Shown one piece after another: positions 36,779 through 45,727 of a stretch of 64,000 nt of DNA. The stretch lies in NCBI GenBank assembly GCA_937911865.1, contig CALDSK010000025.1, positions 1 to 64,000 of the forward strand, in the 5' to 3' direction. This stretch comes from an uncultured Synechococcus sp. Its GTDB lineage: Bacteria > Cyanobacteriota > Cyanobacteriia > Phormidesmidales > Phormidesmidaceae. The position numbers and the translations under genes are program-made. The notes under the pieces are model-generated. The model did not search any database. It saw nothing but the letters and a program-made list of their open reading frames with translations, and was not told the DNA's origin. Within the stretch, counting starts at the first letter, position 1, and each line of letters begins with the position of its first letter.

Positions 36779-37186
36779 TTAGGGCGTTTCTGTATCACCC
36801 AAGTCCTGCGCGTCAATCGAATCGCCCGCTTTGCGTTCGGCGCTGATTTGATTGAGCACGTTCAGTACATTAGTTGCCAAATCAAACGAGCGGTCTTCTT
36901 TAAAGGTGACTTCTGGCGTGCGGCGCAGCTTCATCCGCTGACCTAGCTGACGGCGAACGTAGCCTTGAGCGGCCTGCAAGCCTGCCATTGTTTCGGCTTT
37001 CGCTTCGTCTGTACCGTAAATGCTGACAAATATTTTGGCGTGCTGCAAGTCTCCAGCTACGTCTACATCGGTAATGCTAACCATGCCGGCACCAACCCGG
37101 TCATCTTTGATGTCATTCAGCAGCATTTGGCTGACTTCGCGCTTAATAGAGGCAGAGACCTTTGCGACTCGTCTACTAGTAGCCAT
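36779..37186 (-). CDS. rbfA: Ribosome-binding factor A
   Basis: 135 residues. RbfA helps mature the 16S 5' end and the 30S subunit, notably in the cold. KH-type fold evident from [49 protein letters not shown] and [22 protein letters not shown]. Normal length with a short variable tail. It is the first of two minus-strand genes before the GH3 gene; the DUF751 gene lies just upstream. Confidence 0.95.
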   Translation of the reverse strand: MATSRRVAKVSASIKREVSQMLLNDIKDDRVGAGMVSITDVDVAGDLQHAKIFVSIYGTDEAKAETMAGLQAAQGYVRRQLGQRMKLRRTPEVTFKEDRSFDLATNVLNVLNQISAERKAGDSIDAQDLGDTETP

Positions 37187-37237
37187 AGAGTTTATTGGTT
37201 GAAGTTGAAAATCAAAAAATGTTTGAACAATCCCGGC

Positions 37238-37435
37238 CTACGCAATCCCTAGCATGCCTTGCATCGTAAAAACGAGGCCAATGAAACCAGCGATTATTGC
37301 GCTGATGAGGGCAACGGCTGTATACGGATTTTTGAGTAAGGGAATTAAAGGCTCAACCGCGTTGTAAAAGACGCCCAGGGAAAAGCTAATGAGGTAGCGA
37401 GGATAGCGAAAAACGTTGGCAAAGAACTCTTGCAT
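37238..37435 (-). CDS. ycf33: DUF751 (Ycf33 homolog)
   Basis: 65 residues. Two transmembrane segments (about 14-30 and 42-63) within FFANVFRYPRYLISFSLGVF and PYTAVALISAIIAGFIGLVF. This is the small membrane protein encoded as ycf33 in algal plastids and conserved in cyanobacteria; its role, perhaps in cyclic electron flow or photosystem stability, is not settled. It is directly upstream of rbfA. Confidence 0.85.
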   Translation of the reverse strand: MQEFFANVFRYPRYLISFSLGVFYNAVEPLIPLLKNPYTAVALISAIIAGFIGLVFTMQGMLGIA

Positions 37436-37526
37436 AATAATGAGATTGTAAGCAGGGGCGAAAACTAAGACTATATCTAGGGGTTCTTAAACAAACTCAG
37501 CCTTTATCCTACCGCAAGGTCCATTC

Positions 37527-38393
37527 ATGCAGCCTTCTTTGCCCTTTTCTTCAGACGTGAGCAGGCGTATGGCTGACGCCCGTCCGTTTATTAAGTGGGC
37601 AGGGGGTAAGGGGCGTCTGATTGAGCAGTACAAGCCTTTTTTACCGGTTGACTACGATTGCTATCACGAACCTTTTTTGGGCGGCGGGGCGCTGTTTTTT
37701 CATTTGGCACCACAGCTAGCAGCCCAAGGGAGGAAAGCCTTTCTAAGCGATTTAAACCCTGAGCTCGTAAACGTCTATCGGTGTGTAAAGGAACAAGTAG
37801 AGCCCCTGATTGAACAGCTAGCGCAACATCAAGAACAGCACCAGAAGACGTACTATTACACAGTGCGATCGCAGCTTGAAACTACTCCCGTTCGCCGGGC
37901 TGCTCGCTTCATCTATCTCAACAAAACCTGCTTTAACGGCCTCTATCGAGAAAACTCCAAGGGTCTGTTTAATGTGCCGATTGGTCGCTACAAAAATCCT
38001 AAAATCTGTGCGCCCGAGCTGCTGCGATCGGCGTCAGCAGCCCTTCAAGTCGCAGATATCTCGGAGCGTCCTTTTGACGCCGTTACAGAACACGCTACAA
38101 GCGATCGCGACTTTGTTTACTTCGATCCGCCCTACCATCCCTTGAGTGATACCAGCAACTTTACAGGCTACAGCCGCTATCAGTTTGGTGAGCAGCAGCA
38201 GCGTGAGTTAAAAACTGTGATTGAAGCGTTGAGCGATCGCAACGTCAAAGTGCTAGCATCCAACTCCGACTGTCCCTTCATTCGAGACCTCTACCAGGGC
38301 TTTAAGGTCGAAACGATTAGTGCGGCCCGATCCATCAATTCAAAAGCGAGCAAGCGGGGAAAAATTACCGAAGTCTTATTAATCAATCAGTGA
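37527..38393 (+). CDS. Dam-type adenine-N6 DNA methyltransferase
   Basis: 288 residues from ATG; an internal ATG at 37569 precedes the conserved ARPFIKWAGGKGRL. Motif FVGGG-type (FLGGGALFF) at about residue 55 binds SAM and DPPY (YFDPPYHP) near 200 is catalytic. Class D12, close to Dam/M.DpnII which methylate GATC. GATC forms the centre of the HIP1 octamer GCGATCGC that abounds in this window, so the methylase may act there. No cognate nuclease was seen, so it looks solitary. Confidence 0.93.
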   Translation: MQPSLPFSSDVSRRMADARPFIKWAGGKGRLIEQYKPFLPVDYDCYHEPFLGGGALFFHLAPQLAAQGRKAFLSDLNPELVNVYRCVKEQVEPLIEQLAQHQEQHQKTYYYTVRSQLETTPVRRAARFIYLNKTCFNGLYRENSKGLFNVPIGRYKNPKICAPELLRSASAALQVADISERPFDAVTEHATSDRDFVYFDPPYHPLSDTSNFTGYSRYQFGEQQQRELKTVIEALSDRNVKVLASNSDCPFIRDLYQGFKVETISAARSINSKASKRGKITEVLLINQ

Positions 38394-38408
38394 GATTAAT
38401 CAGCGACC

Positions 38409-38434
38409 AATGAGCCTAATTAATGAGCCTAATT
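38409..38434. repeat. 13-nt perfect tandem repeat, two copies
   Basis: AATGAGCCTAATT at 38409-38421 and 38422-38434, directly after the methylase stop codon; further degenerate TCAATGA units follow to about 38455. Confidence 0.93.
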
Positions 38435-38480
38435 ATCAATGATCAATTATCAATGAGACGTAATAGGCGTAGAGTTGTTC

Positions 38481-38969
38481 TTACTGATCGTAACTGCCAC
38501 CAATACTGATAGGCGTATTTATAACATTGGCACCGACCAAATCAACATCGCTCACATTTGCATTTTCAAGACTGGTATAAACCAACGTTGACTCGGAAAA
38601 ATCTACGTTTGAAATAATCGTATTGTCTAGAGCTGCATTCGTCAGATATGCGTTGCTCAAGTCAGTATTGACTAGCGTTGCTCCCGTTAAATCTGCACCT
38701 TCTAAGTTGGCGTGAGCCAAAATTGTTTCGGTCAGGTCAGCATCCCGCAGGTCTGCACCAATCAGATGTGCACCTGTCAAATCCGCACCGGATAGATCGC
38801 ACGCTTTACAGATGCCGGTTTCGATTAGCTGCGCGACATCAGCCGGGTTGGCTGCCTTCGCAGAGAGCGATGTTAGGGCCGTGACGCTGACGATACCGAG
38901 CGCCGTTACACAGAGCGTTGTAGCGACAGCTGTATGCCTTCTACGAAATAGTTTATTGACTGTTCTCAT
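38481..38969 (-). CDS. Exported pentapeptide-repeat protein
   Basis: 162 residues. A basic start and hydrophobic region (VATTLCVTALGIVSVTAL) ends in an Ala-rich site (SLSAKAANPA), a likely signal peptide. The mature part is ACDLSGADLTGAHLIGADL and DADLTETILAHANLEGADL with further A(D/N)LxX units, a quadrilateral beta-helix. Two Cys at the start (ICKACDLSGA) may be redox active. It is similar in design to the product at 26409-26939, but the two are not adjacent. Confidence 0.92.
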   Translation of the reverse strand: MRTVNKLFRRRHTAVATTLCVTALGIVSVTALTSLSAKAANPADVAQLIETGICKACDLSGADLTGAHLIGADLRDADLTETILAHANLEGADLTGATLVNTDLSNAYLTNAALDNTIISNVDFSESTLVYTSLENANVSDVDLVGANVINTPISIGGSYDQ

Positions 38970-39688
38970 GAGATCAACCTCCTCTTTGTATCCGATTAAG
39001 AGGTAGCCTTTGTTAGTAACAAGCTATTAGCAATAAGCTATCTCCAATTTTCGTTGCGCCTAACGACAAATGGATACTAATACCTTTTCTTAAGCCTCTT
39101 ATTTTTTCTTCTTTTTTGTTGCATTACACTAGCTACTATAACATTTTAAACAGATAAGATAATCTGCCAAAGTAGATATCATTGAGCCATTAGCTAAATC
39201 AGAGAAAATGCTGAACAGAGAACGCCTCTACCTGCTTTCCAGCTGTGCTTTAAAGGCACTTACAACAGAATTTTTCTCTATATATAAATACTAGAACAAT
39301 CTGCCTCTTCAAAATGAAAAGATTAACAACTGCTTAAACATTTTCTACGGGCTTTGGAGCGGTCTTTGAGGGACTAAAAGCCTATTGTGATGGCTTGCAG
39401 ATTAGTGTCGTAGGATACGGACGCTAGCGGCGCAGCAGTCTTTGCACCTTTCTTCAAAAAAGCTGAAGCAAGCCATTGCTGCGCAAGGTTTTCAGAATAT
39501 CAACAATTGTAAATATGTAGCTATGTAACCATCGTGTAAGCTTAGGGGCAATTATTGACACTCTCTTATAGATTTCCATTGGGAGATCTCGTTCGTATCC
39601 GAGTGCTCTATCGTCAACAGAACGCTGTGCGACAGAACGCTGAAGTCAGCTAGCAGGCTATCTCAATAGGTCCTCCTTTTCGGCAGCT
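38970..39688. other. Long gene-free stretch with pseudoknot-like pairing
   Basis: 719 bases, AT-richer than its surroundings, without a convincing ORF (a 28-codon ATG frame at 39208-39294 is not supported). ATGGCTTGC (39390-39398) can pair with GCAAGCCAT (39468-39476), while GCGCAGCA (39430-39437) can pair with TGCTGCGC (39477-39484); the order A-B-A'-B' is that of a pseudoknot. A 15-nt microduplication of the CAACAGAACGCTG type lies at about 39612-39642, and TTGACA at 39555-39560 is a possible -35 element. The region contains the promoters of both neighbours. Confidence 0.45.
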
Positions 39689-40597
39689 ATGGAAACGCTT
39701 CTTTTATTCGTCTACTTTTTGGTGGTTTTCTATGTCCTATATCAAATGGCGCTGGACTTAGAAAGCAGACAGGAAGATAGAGTCGTTATTCATGTCGAAA
39801 AAGAGTTCTTGAAGAACCAGACTCAGAGACAGCTGGACTTCCAGAAAGATGCCAAGCACATCAAGGCCTCGGCAGATAAGTTCAAATTCGGCAGGCTGCA
39901 ACAGACAGCGCTCAGGCTTGAAGTCGGTACGCAAGATACCAGAGGAGCGCTAAATTCACCTGATGCGATCGCCCTCAAAGCGCTAGGCATTGATGAAGAA
40001 GGCATTTTGTCCGCGTTAGCCGAAAAAATTTCTATTCGCGTTTCGCCGACAGGCAAGCAAAAGCTGCGTTCTATTCCATTTTTGTCAATCGCGGTCACCA
40101 ATGACACTAGCGATATGCAGGTCTATATAAATTGGGATCACAGTTCGCTAGAAATGTTCGGCGCAGGGAATCGCGTCATTCGCAGTACGCCAAACATGCC
40201 ACGCGATCTATCTCAACCTCAGATTTTCAGCCTGGTGAATCCTGGCCAAAGCATCACCGCAGACATCACGATTGAACGAAACTATTTCTTTAATCCCGAA
40301 AGTAACCGAATGGAGCTGGCCGACAACCTAGTGGACCTCAAAGACCGCGTAGAGTTTTCGAAAATGCCTGACCCAACCACAGAAAAAGACGATATTCAGC
40401 CGCTCTACACCCTAGATTTGATGATTGGCATTAAGTACGTAACGCAGCCTAATAGCAGCCTGCTCAACCTGCTAGTACCGTTTAAGTTTACGCTCGAAAT
40501 CGCGCCCGATAAGATTGCCCTACCACCACTTCGCTGGCTGCTTAGAAGAATAGGCAAACGCAACCGTCCACAGAAAAGCTGGTTTTGGGGCCAATGA
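39689..40597 (+). CDS. Membrane-anchored protein of unknown function
   Basis: 302 residues. One N-terminal transmembrane helix (LLLFVYFLVVFYVLYQMA) leaves a large soluble domain of about 275 residues with mixed beta strands (SIRVSPTGKQKLRSIPFLSI, VYINWDHSSLEMFGAGNR, PGQSITADITIERNYFFN) and a basic C-terminus. I recognise no family. The start has no other in-frame upstream ATG. Its 3' end is 39 nt before rnpB. Confidence 0.7.
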   Translation: METLLLFVYFLVVFYVLYQMALDLESRQEDRVVIHVEKEFLKNQTQRQLDFQKDAKHIKASADKFKFGRLQQTALRLEVGTQDTRGALNSPDAIALKALGIDEEGILSALAEKISIRVSPTGKQKLRSIPFLSIAVTNDTSDMQVYINWDHSSLEMFGAGNRVIRSTPNMPRDLSQPQIFSLVNPGQSITADITIERNYFFNPESNRMELADNLVDLKDRVEFSKMPDPTTEKDDIQPLYTLDLMIGIKYVTQPNSSLLNLLVPFKFTLEIAPDKIALPPLRWLLRRIGKRNRPQKSWFWGQ

Positions 40598-40636
40598 CTT
40601 AGCGCTAGACCGAATCTAGACGCGATACACTAGGTC

Positions 40637-41040
40637 TCTAGAGTTGGCTCAGTGGTTGCGGATAACAGCAGAGGTGCTTCGGCAGGTTTGCTTTGTCTGA
40701 GGAAAGTCCGGGCTCCCGAAAAGTCAAAACTTGCTGGGTAACGCCCAGTGCGGGCGACCGTGAGGAGAGTGCCACAGAAACATACCGCTAACGGAAAGGG
40801 CTCGCCCTTTTACGAGCAAGGGTGCAAGGGTGCGGTAAGAGCGCACCGGCAGCATCGAGAGGTGCTGGCCAGGTAAACCCCGGTTGGGTGCAAGGCCGAA
40901 GGAGCAACGGTTGGCTTTTTACCGGCTCCGTTAAGATGTGCCGCTTGAGGCGTTTGGTAACAGGCGTCCTAGATAGATAACCACCTTTGTTGGTCGCAAG
41001 ACTAATGAAGAACAGAACCCGGCTTAGGTCCAACTCTAGA
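40637..41040 (+). ncRNA. rnpB: RNase P RNA (type A)
   Basis: The catalytic RNA of RNase P, which trims tRNA 5' ends. The outer stem (TCTAGAGTTGG at 40637-40647 with CCAACTCTAGA at 41030-41040) encloses the signatures GAGGAAAGTCCGGGCTC, the AGTGCGGGCG and GAGAGTGCCACAGAAACATACCG regions (written across about 40750-40790), and the closing GAACCCGGCTTAGG. The last stem is followed by six T (41041-41046), so it also ends transcription. rnc starts 19 nt further on. Confidence 0.95.
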
Positions 41041-41046
41041 TTTTTT
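41041..41046 (+). terminator. T-run terminating rnpB
   Basis: Six T follow the 11-bp outer stem of the RNase P RNA directly, giving a factor-independent end. The next gene, rnc, then requires its own promoter or read-through. Confidence 0.7.
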
Positions 41047-41065
41047 CAGTTTGTGTAGCAGTCGT

Positions 41066-41833
41066 ATGGCGGATAAAAATATCGCACCCTTTTCAGCTGA
41101 TTTATTGCCCCTACTAAGACAGCTGAACATTGAGCCTACGCTAGTGCGCCAAGAGCTGCTTCAGCTAGCAATGGTAGATATTTCTAGTTCTGCTAAAAGA
41201 AACAACGAGAAGCTGGAGTTTCTGGGCGATGCAGCGTTAAGACTGGCGGCTGCTGAGTTTTTGATGGAGACATACCCGGAGATGCCGCTGGGCGATATGT
41301 CGGCAGTGCGATCGCAGATAGTGAGCGATCGCACGCTAGCCAAGCTAGCCAAGCACTACGCCCTTAGTCACTACCTGGTGCTCTCTCGCAGCGCGGCAGG
41401 CGATAAGGCTGGAACAGACTCTCGCCTGGCAGATACCTTTGAAGCGCTTTTAGGCGCACTGTATCTTAGCGCTGGCAACCTCAGCCTTATTCGCCCCTGG
41501 CTGGACGATCACTTCAAACGCATTACTCACACACTACGTACCGACCCAGCCCGACAAAACTATAAAGCCGCCCTACAAGAACTCACCCAGTCAAATTACA
41601 AGGCCCTGCCTACGTACAAAGTCAATGAAATCAGCAAGGCTCACGGCGACGAAGAACGGTTTCAAGCTCAGGCATGGTTTCAAGAAAAGCTGTGGGGAGA
41701 AGGGAAGGGGCGCTCTATGAAAATTGCGGAACAGTCCGCTGCTAGAGCAGCCTTCAGCAAACTAAAAGCAGCTATTGAGTCACAGGGAATGCTTGATGTA
41801 AACAGACCCAAGCAAGCAGATCCCAACAACTAG
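41066..41833 (+). CDS. rnc: Ribonuclease III
   Basis: 255 residues from ATG at 41066; a TTG 15 nt upstream is inside the T-rich region and unlikely. RNase III cuts double-stranded RNA in rRNA, mRNA and antisense processing. The signature NEKLEFLGDAALRL is at about residues 46-60 with catalytic Glu and Asp, and DTFEALLGALYL near 122 has the second metal site. A double-stranded RNA-binding domain fills about 165-245 (NYKAALQELTQS, FQAQAWFQ, AEQSAARAAFSKL). The location directly after rnpB groups two RNA-processing genes. The oxidoreductase gene starts 13 nt after its stop, so they are likely cotranscribed. Confidence 0.95.
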   Translation: MADKNIAPFSADLLPLLRQLNIEPTLVRQELLQLAMVDISSSAKRNNEKLEFLGDAALRLAAAEFLMETYPEMPLGDMSAVRSQIVSDRTLAKLAKHYALSHYLVLSRSAAGDKAGTDSRLADTFEALLGALYLSAGNLSLIRPWLDDHFKRITHTLRTDPARQNYKAALQELTQSNYKALPTYKVNEISKAHGDEERFQAQAWFQEKLWGEGKGRSMKIAEQSAARAAFSKLKAAIESQGMLDVNRPKQADPNN

Positions 41834-41845
41834 AGCAAAATCAGC

Positions 41846-42889
41846 ATGGTTCAGACAACCTCGCACCCAAACCCAATCAATCTAGTTCTGTTTGGAGCCG
41901 GGCGCTGGGGCTCTCACCTGCTGCGTAATTTTCGGGCTCATCCACAGGTGAACTTAAGGGCCGTTGTAGAGGCGTCTGAAGCAAGGCTAGCGTCTTTGCG
42001 CAGTGAATTGGATGATTCTGTACTGCTGCTGAACGATTGGCGGGCGGCGATGGCGATGGATGGGCTAGATGCGGTTGCGATCGCAACCCCAGCCGGCACC
42101 CACTACCCCCTCATCGAAGCCGCCCTCAAAGCCAACCTGCACGTCCTCGCCGAAAAACCCCTTACCCTAGACATTGCCAGTTCCAAAGCCCTCTGCGATC
42201 TCGCCGAGCACAAACGCAAGCAGCTCGTCATCGACCATACCTACCTTTTCCATAGCGCGGTAACCGCTGGCAAAACAGCGCTTGCAACCATCGGCACCCC
42301 TCGATATGGCTATGCCACCCGCACCCATCTAGGCCCTGTCCGCCGTGACGTTGATGCACTCTGGGACCTAGCCATCCACGACATCTCCATCTTCAACCAT
42401 TGGCTGGGCGAAAGCCCCACACAGGTCAAAGCCCAAGGCAGCAGCTGGCTCCAGCCAAACACCGTCACACCGCTTTCTCCCAACGGATTAGCCGACGTCG
42501 TCTGGTGCCAATTGCAATATCCCAGCGGCTTTCAGGCTACAATCCACCTTTGCTGGGCTAATCCCGATAAACAAAGAAGACTTTGCGTTGTTGGTGACCA
42601 AGCGACCCTCATCTTTGATGAAATGAATTTAGAAAGCCCTTTGGTACAACAGCGAGGTGAATTTATTCACAAAGAGGGCTGGTTTACACCGACTAATCAG
42701 GAACCGAAAGCGATCACCATTCCACCATCAGAGCCCTTAGCCAACGTTTGCGATCACTTTGTCCAGTGCATCACCAGAAACGAAATTTCTCAGGTGTCAT
42801 CTGGCAAAATCGCAACTGAGCTAGTGACCGTTCTTGGCGCACTCTCAGCGTCAATGAACAAAGATGGCGTGTGGATGAAGTGTACATAA
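41846..42889 (+). CDS. Gfo/Idh/MocA-family NAD(P)-dependent oxidoreductase
   Basis: 347 residues. The Rossmann motif GAGRWGSHLLRNF at the N-terminus, AIATPAGTHYPLIEAALKAN with VLAEKPLTLD (catalytic Lys in EKP) and the C-terminal alpha/beta domain (DVDALWDLAIHDISIFNHWLG) are diagnostic. These enzymes oxidise or reduce sugar substrates, often in polysaccharide or inositol pathways. The exact substrate is not identifiable. Starts 13 nt after rnc. Confidence 0.9.
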   Translation: MVQTTSHPNPINLVLFGAGRWGSHLLRNFRAHPQVNLRAVVEASEARLASLRSELDDSVLLLNDWRAAMAMDGLDAVAIATPAGTHYPLIEAALKANLHVLAEKPLTLDIASSKALCDLAEHKRKQLVIDHTYLFHSAVTAGKTALATIGTPRYGYATRTHLGPVRRDVDALWDLAIHDISIFNHWLGESPTQVKAQGSSWLQPNTVTPLSPNGLADVVWCQLQYPSGFQATIHLCWANPDKQRRLCVVGDQATLIFDEMNLESPLVQQRGEFIHKEGWFTPTNQEPKAITIPPSEPLANVCDHFVQCITRNEISQVSSGKIATELVTVLGALSASMNKDGVWMKCT

Positions 42890-42928
42890 GTCTTAGCTTC
42901 ACTCACGACAGCAGCAATGCCCCTAGAT

Positions 42929-44668
42929 TTAACGAGCATAGTCGTTAAGCTGCCAAATCTGAACGGCCTGTGCAGCCATCCGATCTTGACGGTTAATGAT
43001 AGAAGTTGCAGTCCATTCGTCCGCCTGTATTGATTGCGTCATAGCATAGCTACTGTTTGAGTAAATCTGTTGCTTATCTTGATACACAGCTCTGCCCAAA
43101 GCACTGTTCAAATTGGGTTCTAATAGCGTCATATTGCCAATTCGATAGATAAAAGCCTCTGGGTTAGCGCGTTCAAAGCACTTTTGCCATGACTCGTCAG
43201 GATTTTGAGGCAAAATATGTTCAATCGAGAAGCTATCTTCTATTACATCTTTGCCAGAAGTCTGTTTCTCTAATTGCCTGAGAATGTATTTAATGAGGCC
43301 TTTCTGCTGCTGATTGGAGATTGATAGCACAGAGAAGTCCTGATGAAACTTTTCATCTGCGACGTAAAGCGAAGAGAGTTGAGCAAAAGCCGCTTTAGGT
43401 GATTTAACTTTCCCTTTAGAGATTGCTACGGCTAGAGCACCACAATGCCTTTCCAAATCGTTAGGATTCAGCCCTGATACAACGTAGCGAAAGGCCAAAA
43501 CTGCCATCATTTTTAGCAACTTCTCAAACTTGCCATCGTCAAACTTTTCAGAGGCAGCTAGTAAAGCTGGCTGAAACTGCGACGTACCCAGCAGGTTCAG
43601 CTGCCTGACCCATTCCATGACCTGCTTACTTTTAGAATGGCCGCGCCACAAATCATCGTTCGAGTTATTGAGTGCAACATATAAATTGCTGTAATCGCTC
43701 AGCGTCTCCAACAAGTTAAAGGCTTGTTCCGCATTGGTAATGCTCTGTCTGACCGATTTGAACAAACTCGTTCTTTTTCGCTGCCTGCTTGTCATTTGCA
43801 GAAAACAGTTCAAGAAAGAAGGAAAGTCTTTCATGCCTACCGTCCTGACAATCTGCTGCCACTCGTGACGTGCTGCATTGTGATCGTCTGGCCCTCTCAG
43901 CAGCGAGAAAATATAGTTTTTGAGCAGGTCAACGCTACCGAGCTCAACACCTCTTGAATTTAGTGTCTCAAACAAAACGTAGGCGTTGTTTCCGTCTTCC
44001 GCACTGATCTGAATAAATAACAGTCGCCGTGCCACTGTCTCACTCAAGAGGGTTGCCAATGAGGTGCCTGAACGCGACAGTTCTTCTTGTAAGGTGAGCT
44101 GATTGGAAAAGTATGTAAAAGCACCCCACAAAAGCTGTTCTGATTGAGTGAGAACACTTATGTACTTCGGCTGACGCAAGTTAACAAGATTGTTCTGGTA
44201 GAAGCCATCGTCATTCTCATTGAGAGATAGTTTGCTGGAGTATCGTAGAGAGCCTGGATCTCTATCACCTAAGTACGTTCGTCTTAGAATTTCTTGTCTT
44301 TTCTGGTTGGCACCAGCCTCTACGCCTTCTTCTGCCAGTTGCTGAATCTTGTCAATCACTGCGATCGCTAAAATGCTCAGGGTAACTAATCGCTGCTGTC
44401 CATCAATAATTAAACTCGTATTGTTCAGCGTCAAATGGTTGCCATCATCAGCGAAGGCTGTACCGCCAGCTGTCTGAGTAACAATAGCCCCCATGAAGTG
44501 CAGTGACTGTGTCTGATGAGCAATTAGAATATCCTGCCAAAGGTCTTCCCAATTCTCGATGGTCCAAGCATAATCACGCTGAAACGCTGGTACCTTGTAA
44601 CGCCGACCGTTGCCGAAGAGTTCACCAAATCTAGTGTTTTGAGTTTCTAACAGTCGATCGCTAGGCAT
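42929..44668 (-). CDS. DUF262/DUF1524 protein (GmrSD-like)
   Basis: 579 residues. DUF262 is marked by RYKVPAFQRDYAWTIENWEDLW and IIDGQQRLVTLSILAIAVID near residue 88; DUF1524 HNH-like region appears as DSFSIEHILPQNPDESWQK and YRIGNMTLLEPNLNSALG near 482-520. This is the domain order of GmrSD-type enzymes, which restrict modified foreign DNA. It is a single chain here with no partner restriction genes seen next to it, so its role in defence is an inference. Confidence 0.9.
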   Translation of the reverse strand: MPSDRLLETQNTRFGELFGNGRRYKVPAFQRDYAWTIENWEDLWQDILIAHQTQSLHFMGAIVTQTAGGTAFADDGNHLTLNNTSLIIDGQQRLVTLSILAIAVIDKIQQLAEEGVEAGANQKRQEILRRTYLGDRDPGSLRYSSKLSLNENDDGFYQNNLVNLRQPKYISVLTQSEQLLWGAFTYFSNQLTLQEELSRSGTSLATLLSETVARRLLFIQISAEDGNNAYVLFETLNSRGVELGSVDLLKNYIFSLLRGPDDHNAARHEWQQIVRTVGMKDFPSFLNCFLQMTSRQRKRTSLFKSVRQSITNAEQAFNLLETLSDYSNLYVALNNSNDDLWRGHSKSKQVMEWVRQLNLLGTSQFQPALLAASEKFDDGKFEKLLKMMAVLAFRYVVSGLNPNDLERHCGALAVAISKGKVKSPKAAFAQLSSLYVADEKFHQDFSVLSISNQQQKGLIKYILRQLEKQTSGKDVIEDSFSIEHILPQNPDESWQKCFERANPEAFIYRIGNMTLLEPNLNSALGRAVYQDKQQIYSNSSYAMTQSIQADEWTATSIINRQDRMAAQAVQIWQLNDYAR

Positions 44669-44697
44669 AACGGTCAGGCATTAACAAACAACATCGA

Positions 44698-45663
44698 TCA
44701 CTTTAGCCAGGATGTGGAAATATTTTCTAGCTGCTCGCGCTCTGTGTCTGTGATACTCCAGCCTAACGCGCCAGCATTTTGCTCCGCTTGCCTAGCATTT
44801 TTCGCACCAGGGATTGGCACTACGCCGCCCTTACTAATTAGCCAATTCAGCGCCACCTGCACGGGCGTTTTGCTGTGAGCTTCGCCAATCGATTGCAGCG
44901 CAGCTAGGACTGGCTCAATTTTCTGTAGACCTTTTTTGCTAAACCGAGGATCCAGGCGACGAGCGCCAGCAGGCTGCAAATCGCTGCCGACAGTATATTT
45001 GCCAGTGAGCAAGCCTTGTGCCAATGGACTGTAGGCCAAAATCGTGACTTCTAAATTTTGGGCCGCTTCCATGACGCCATTGGTTTCTATCTTGCGGTGG
45101 AGCAGTGAGTATTGGACCTGATTCACCGCAAGCGGAATGCCTCTAGCGGCCAAGTGGCTGTGGGCTTCACGCATTTGTTTGGCGGAGTAGTTGCTCACGC
45201 CAATCGTTTGGATTCTGCCTTGCTCTACTTCGTCGGCGAGTGCATTCATAAGTGTCTTCTGGCTCATAAAAAAGTCGAAGGGCCAGTGGACCTGATATAG
45301 CGTTACCGAAGGGCGCTTAAGGCGTTTTAGGCTAGCAGTGACTGCATCTGCTACAGACTGGGCGGAAAAGCGCCAGGGCACAGGCATATACTTAGTAGCC
45401 ACGACAACTTCCTGGTTGTCCTCTTGCATGAACTGGCCAATCAATTCCTCCGATTTACCGAGCCCATAGATTTCTGCGGTGTCTAAGAAGTTTACGCCTG
45501 CGGCTAGTGACGCATTGAAGGCAGCGCGAACGTCATCTGGACCGTAAGCACCGCCATATTGCCAAAAGAGAGAGTCTCCCCAAGACCAAGTGCCCAGGCC
45601 AAGTGCTGGAACTTGAGGGCCTTTTGGACCGAGGGTGACTGTCTGTAAGGAAGAAGTTGCCAT
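44698..45663 (-). CDS. Aldo/keto reductase
   Basis: 321 residues. The TIM barrel with catalytic residues: FLDTAEIYGLGKSEELIGQFM (Asp, Tyr), VVVATKYMPVPWR (Lys), VTLYQVHWPFD (His), IGVSNYSAKQM, AYSPLAQGLLTGKY, VVPIPGAKNARQAEQNAGAL. It reduces carbonyls with NADPH; substrate not identifiable. Similar AKRs in plants and cyanobacteria are often cited for detoxifying stress-derived aldehydes. It stands alone on the minus strand. Confidence 0.93.
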   Translation of the reverse strand: MATSSLQTVTLGPKGPQVPALGLGTWSWGDSLFWQYGGAYGPDDVRAAFNASLAAGVNFLDTAEIYGLGKSEELIGQFMQEDNQEVVVATKYMPVPWRFSAQSVADAVTASLKRLKRPSVTLYQVHWPFDFFMSQKTLMNALADEVEQGRIQTIGVSNYSAKQMREAHSHLAARGIPLAVNQVQYSLLHRKIETNGVMEAAQNLEVTILAYSPLAQGLLTGKYTVGSDLQPAGARRLDPRFSKKGLQKIEPVLAALQSIGEAHSKTPVQVALNWLISKGGVVPIPGAKNARQAEQNAGALGWSITDTEREQLENISTSWLK

Positions 45664-45727
45664 GAAAAAAGTGCTGTGCTTTTGATTGACTGTGCGTTTT
45701 GCTTATAAGGTAGCGGGTTCGATGGGT

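Noticed and set aside
39208-39294. Possible 28-codon ORF in the 719-nt gap
   Set aside because: Very short with no ribosome site and no recognisable small photosynthetic peptide.
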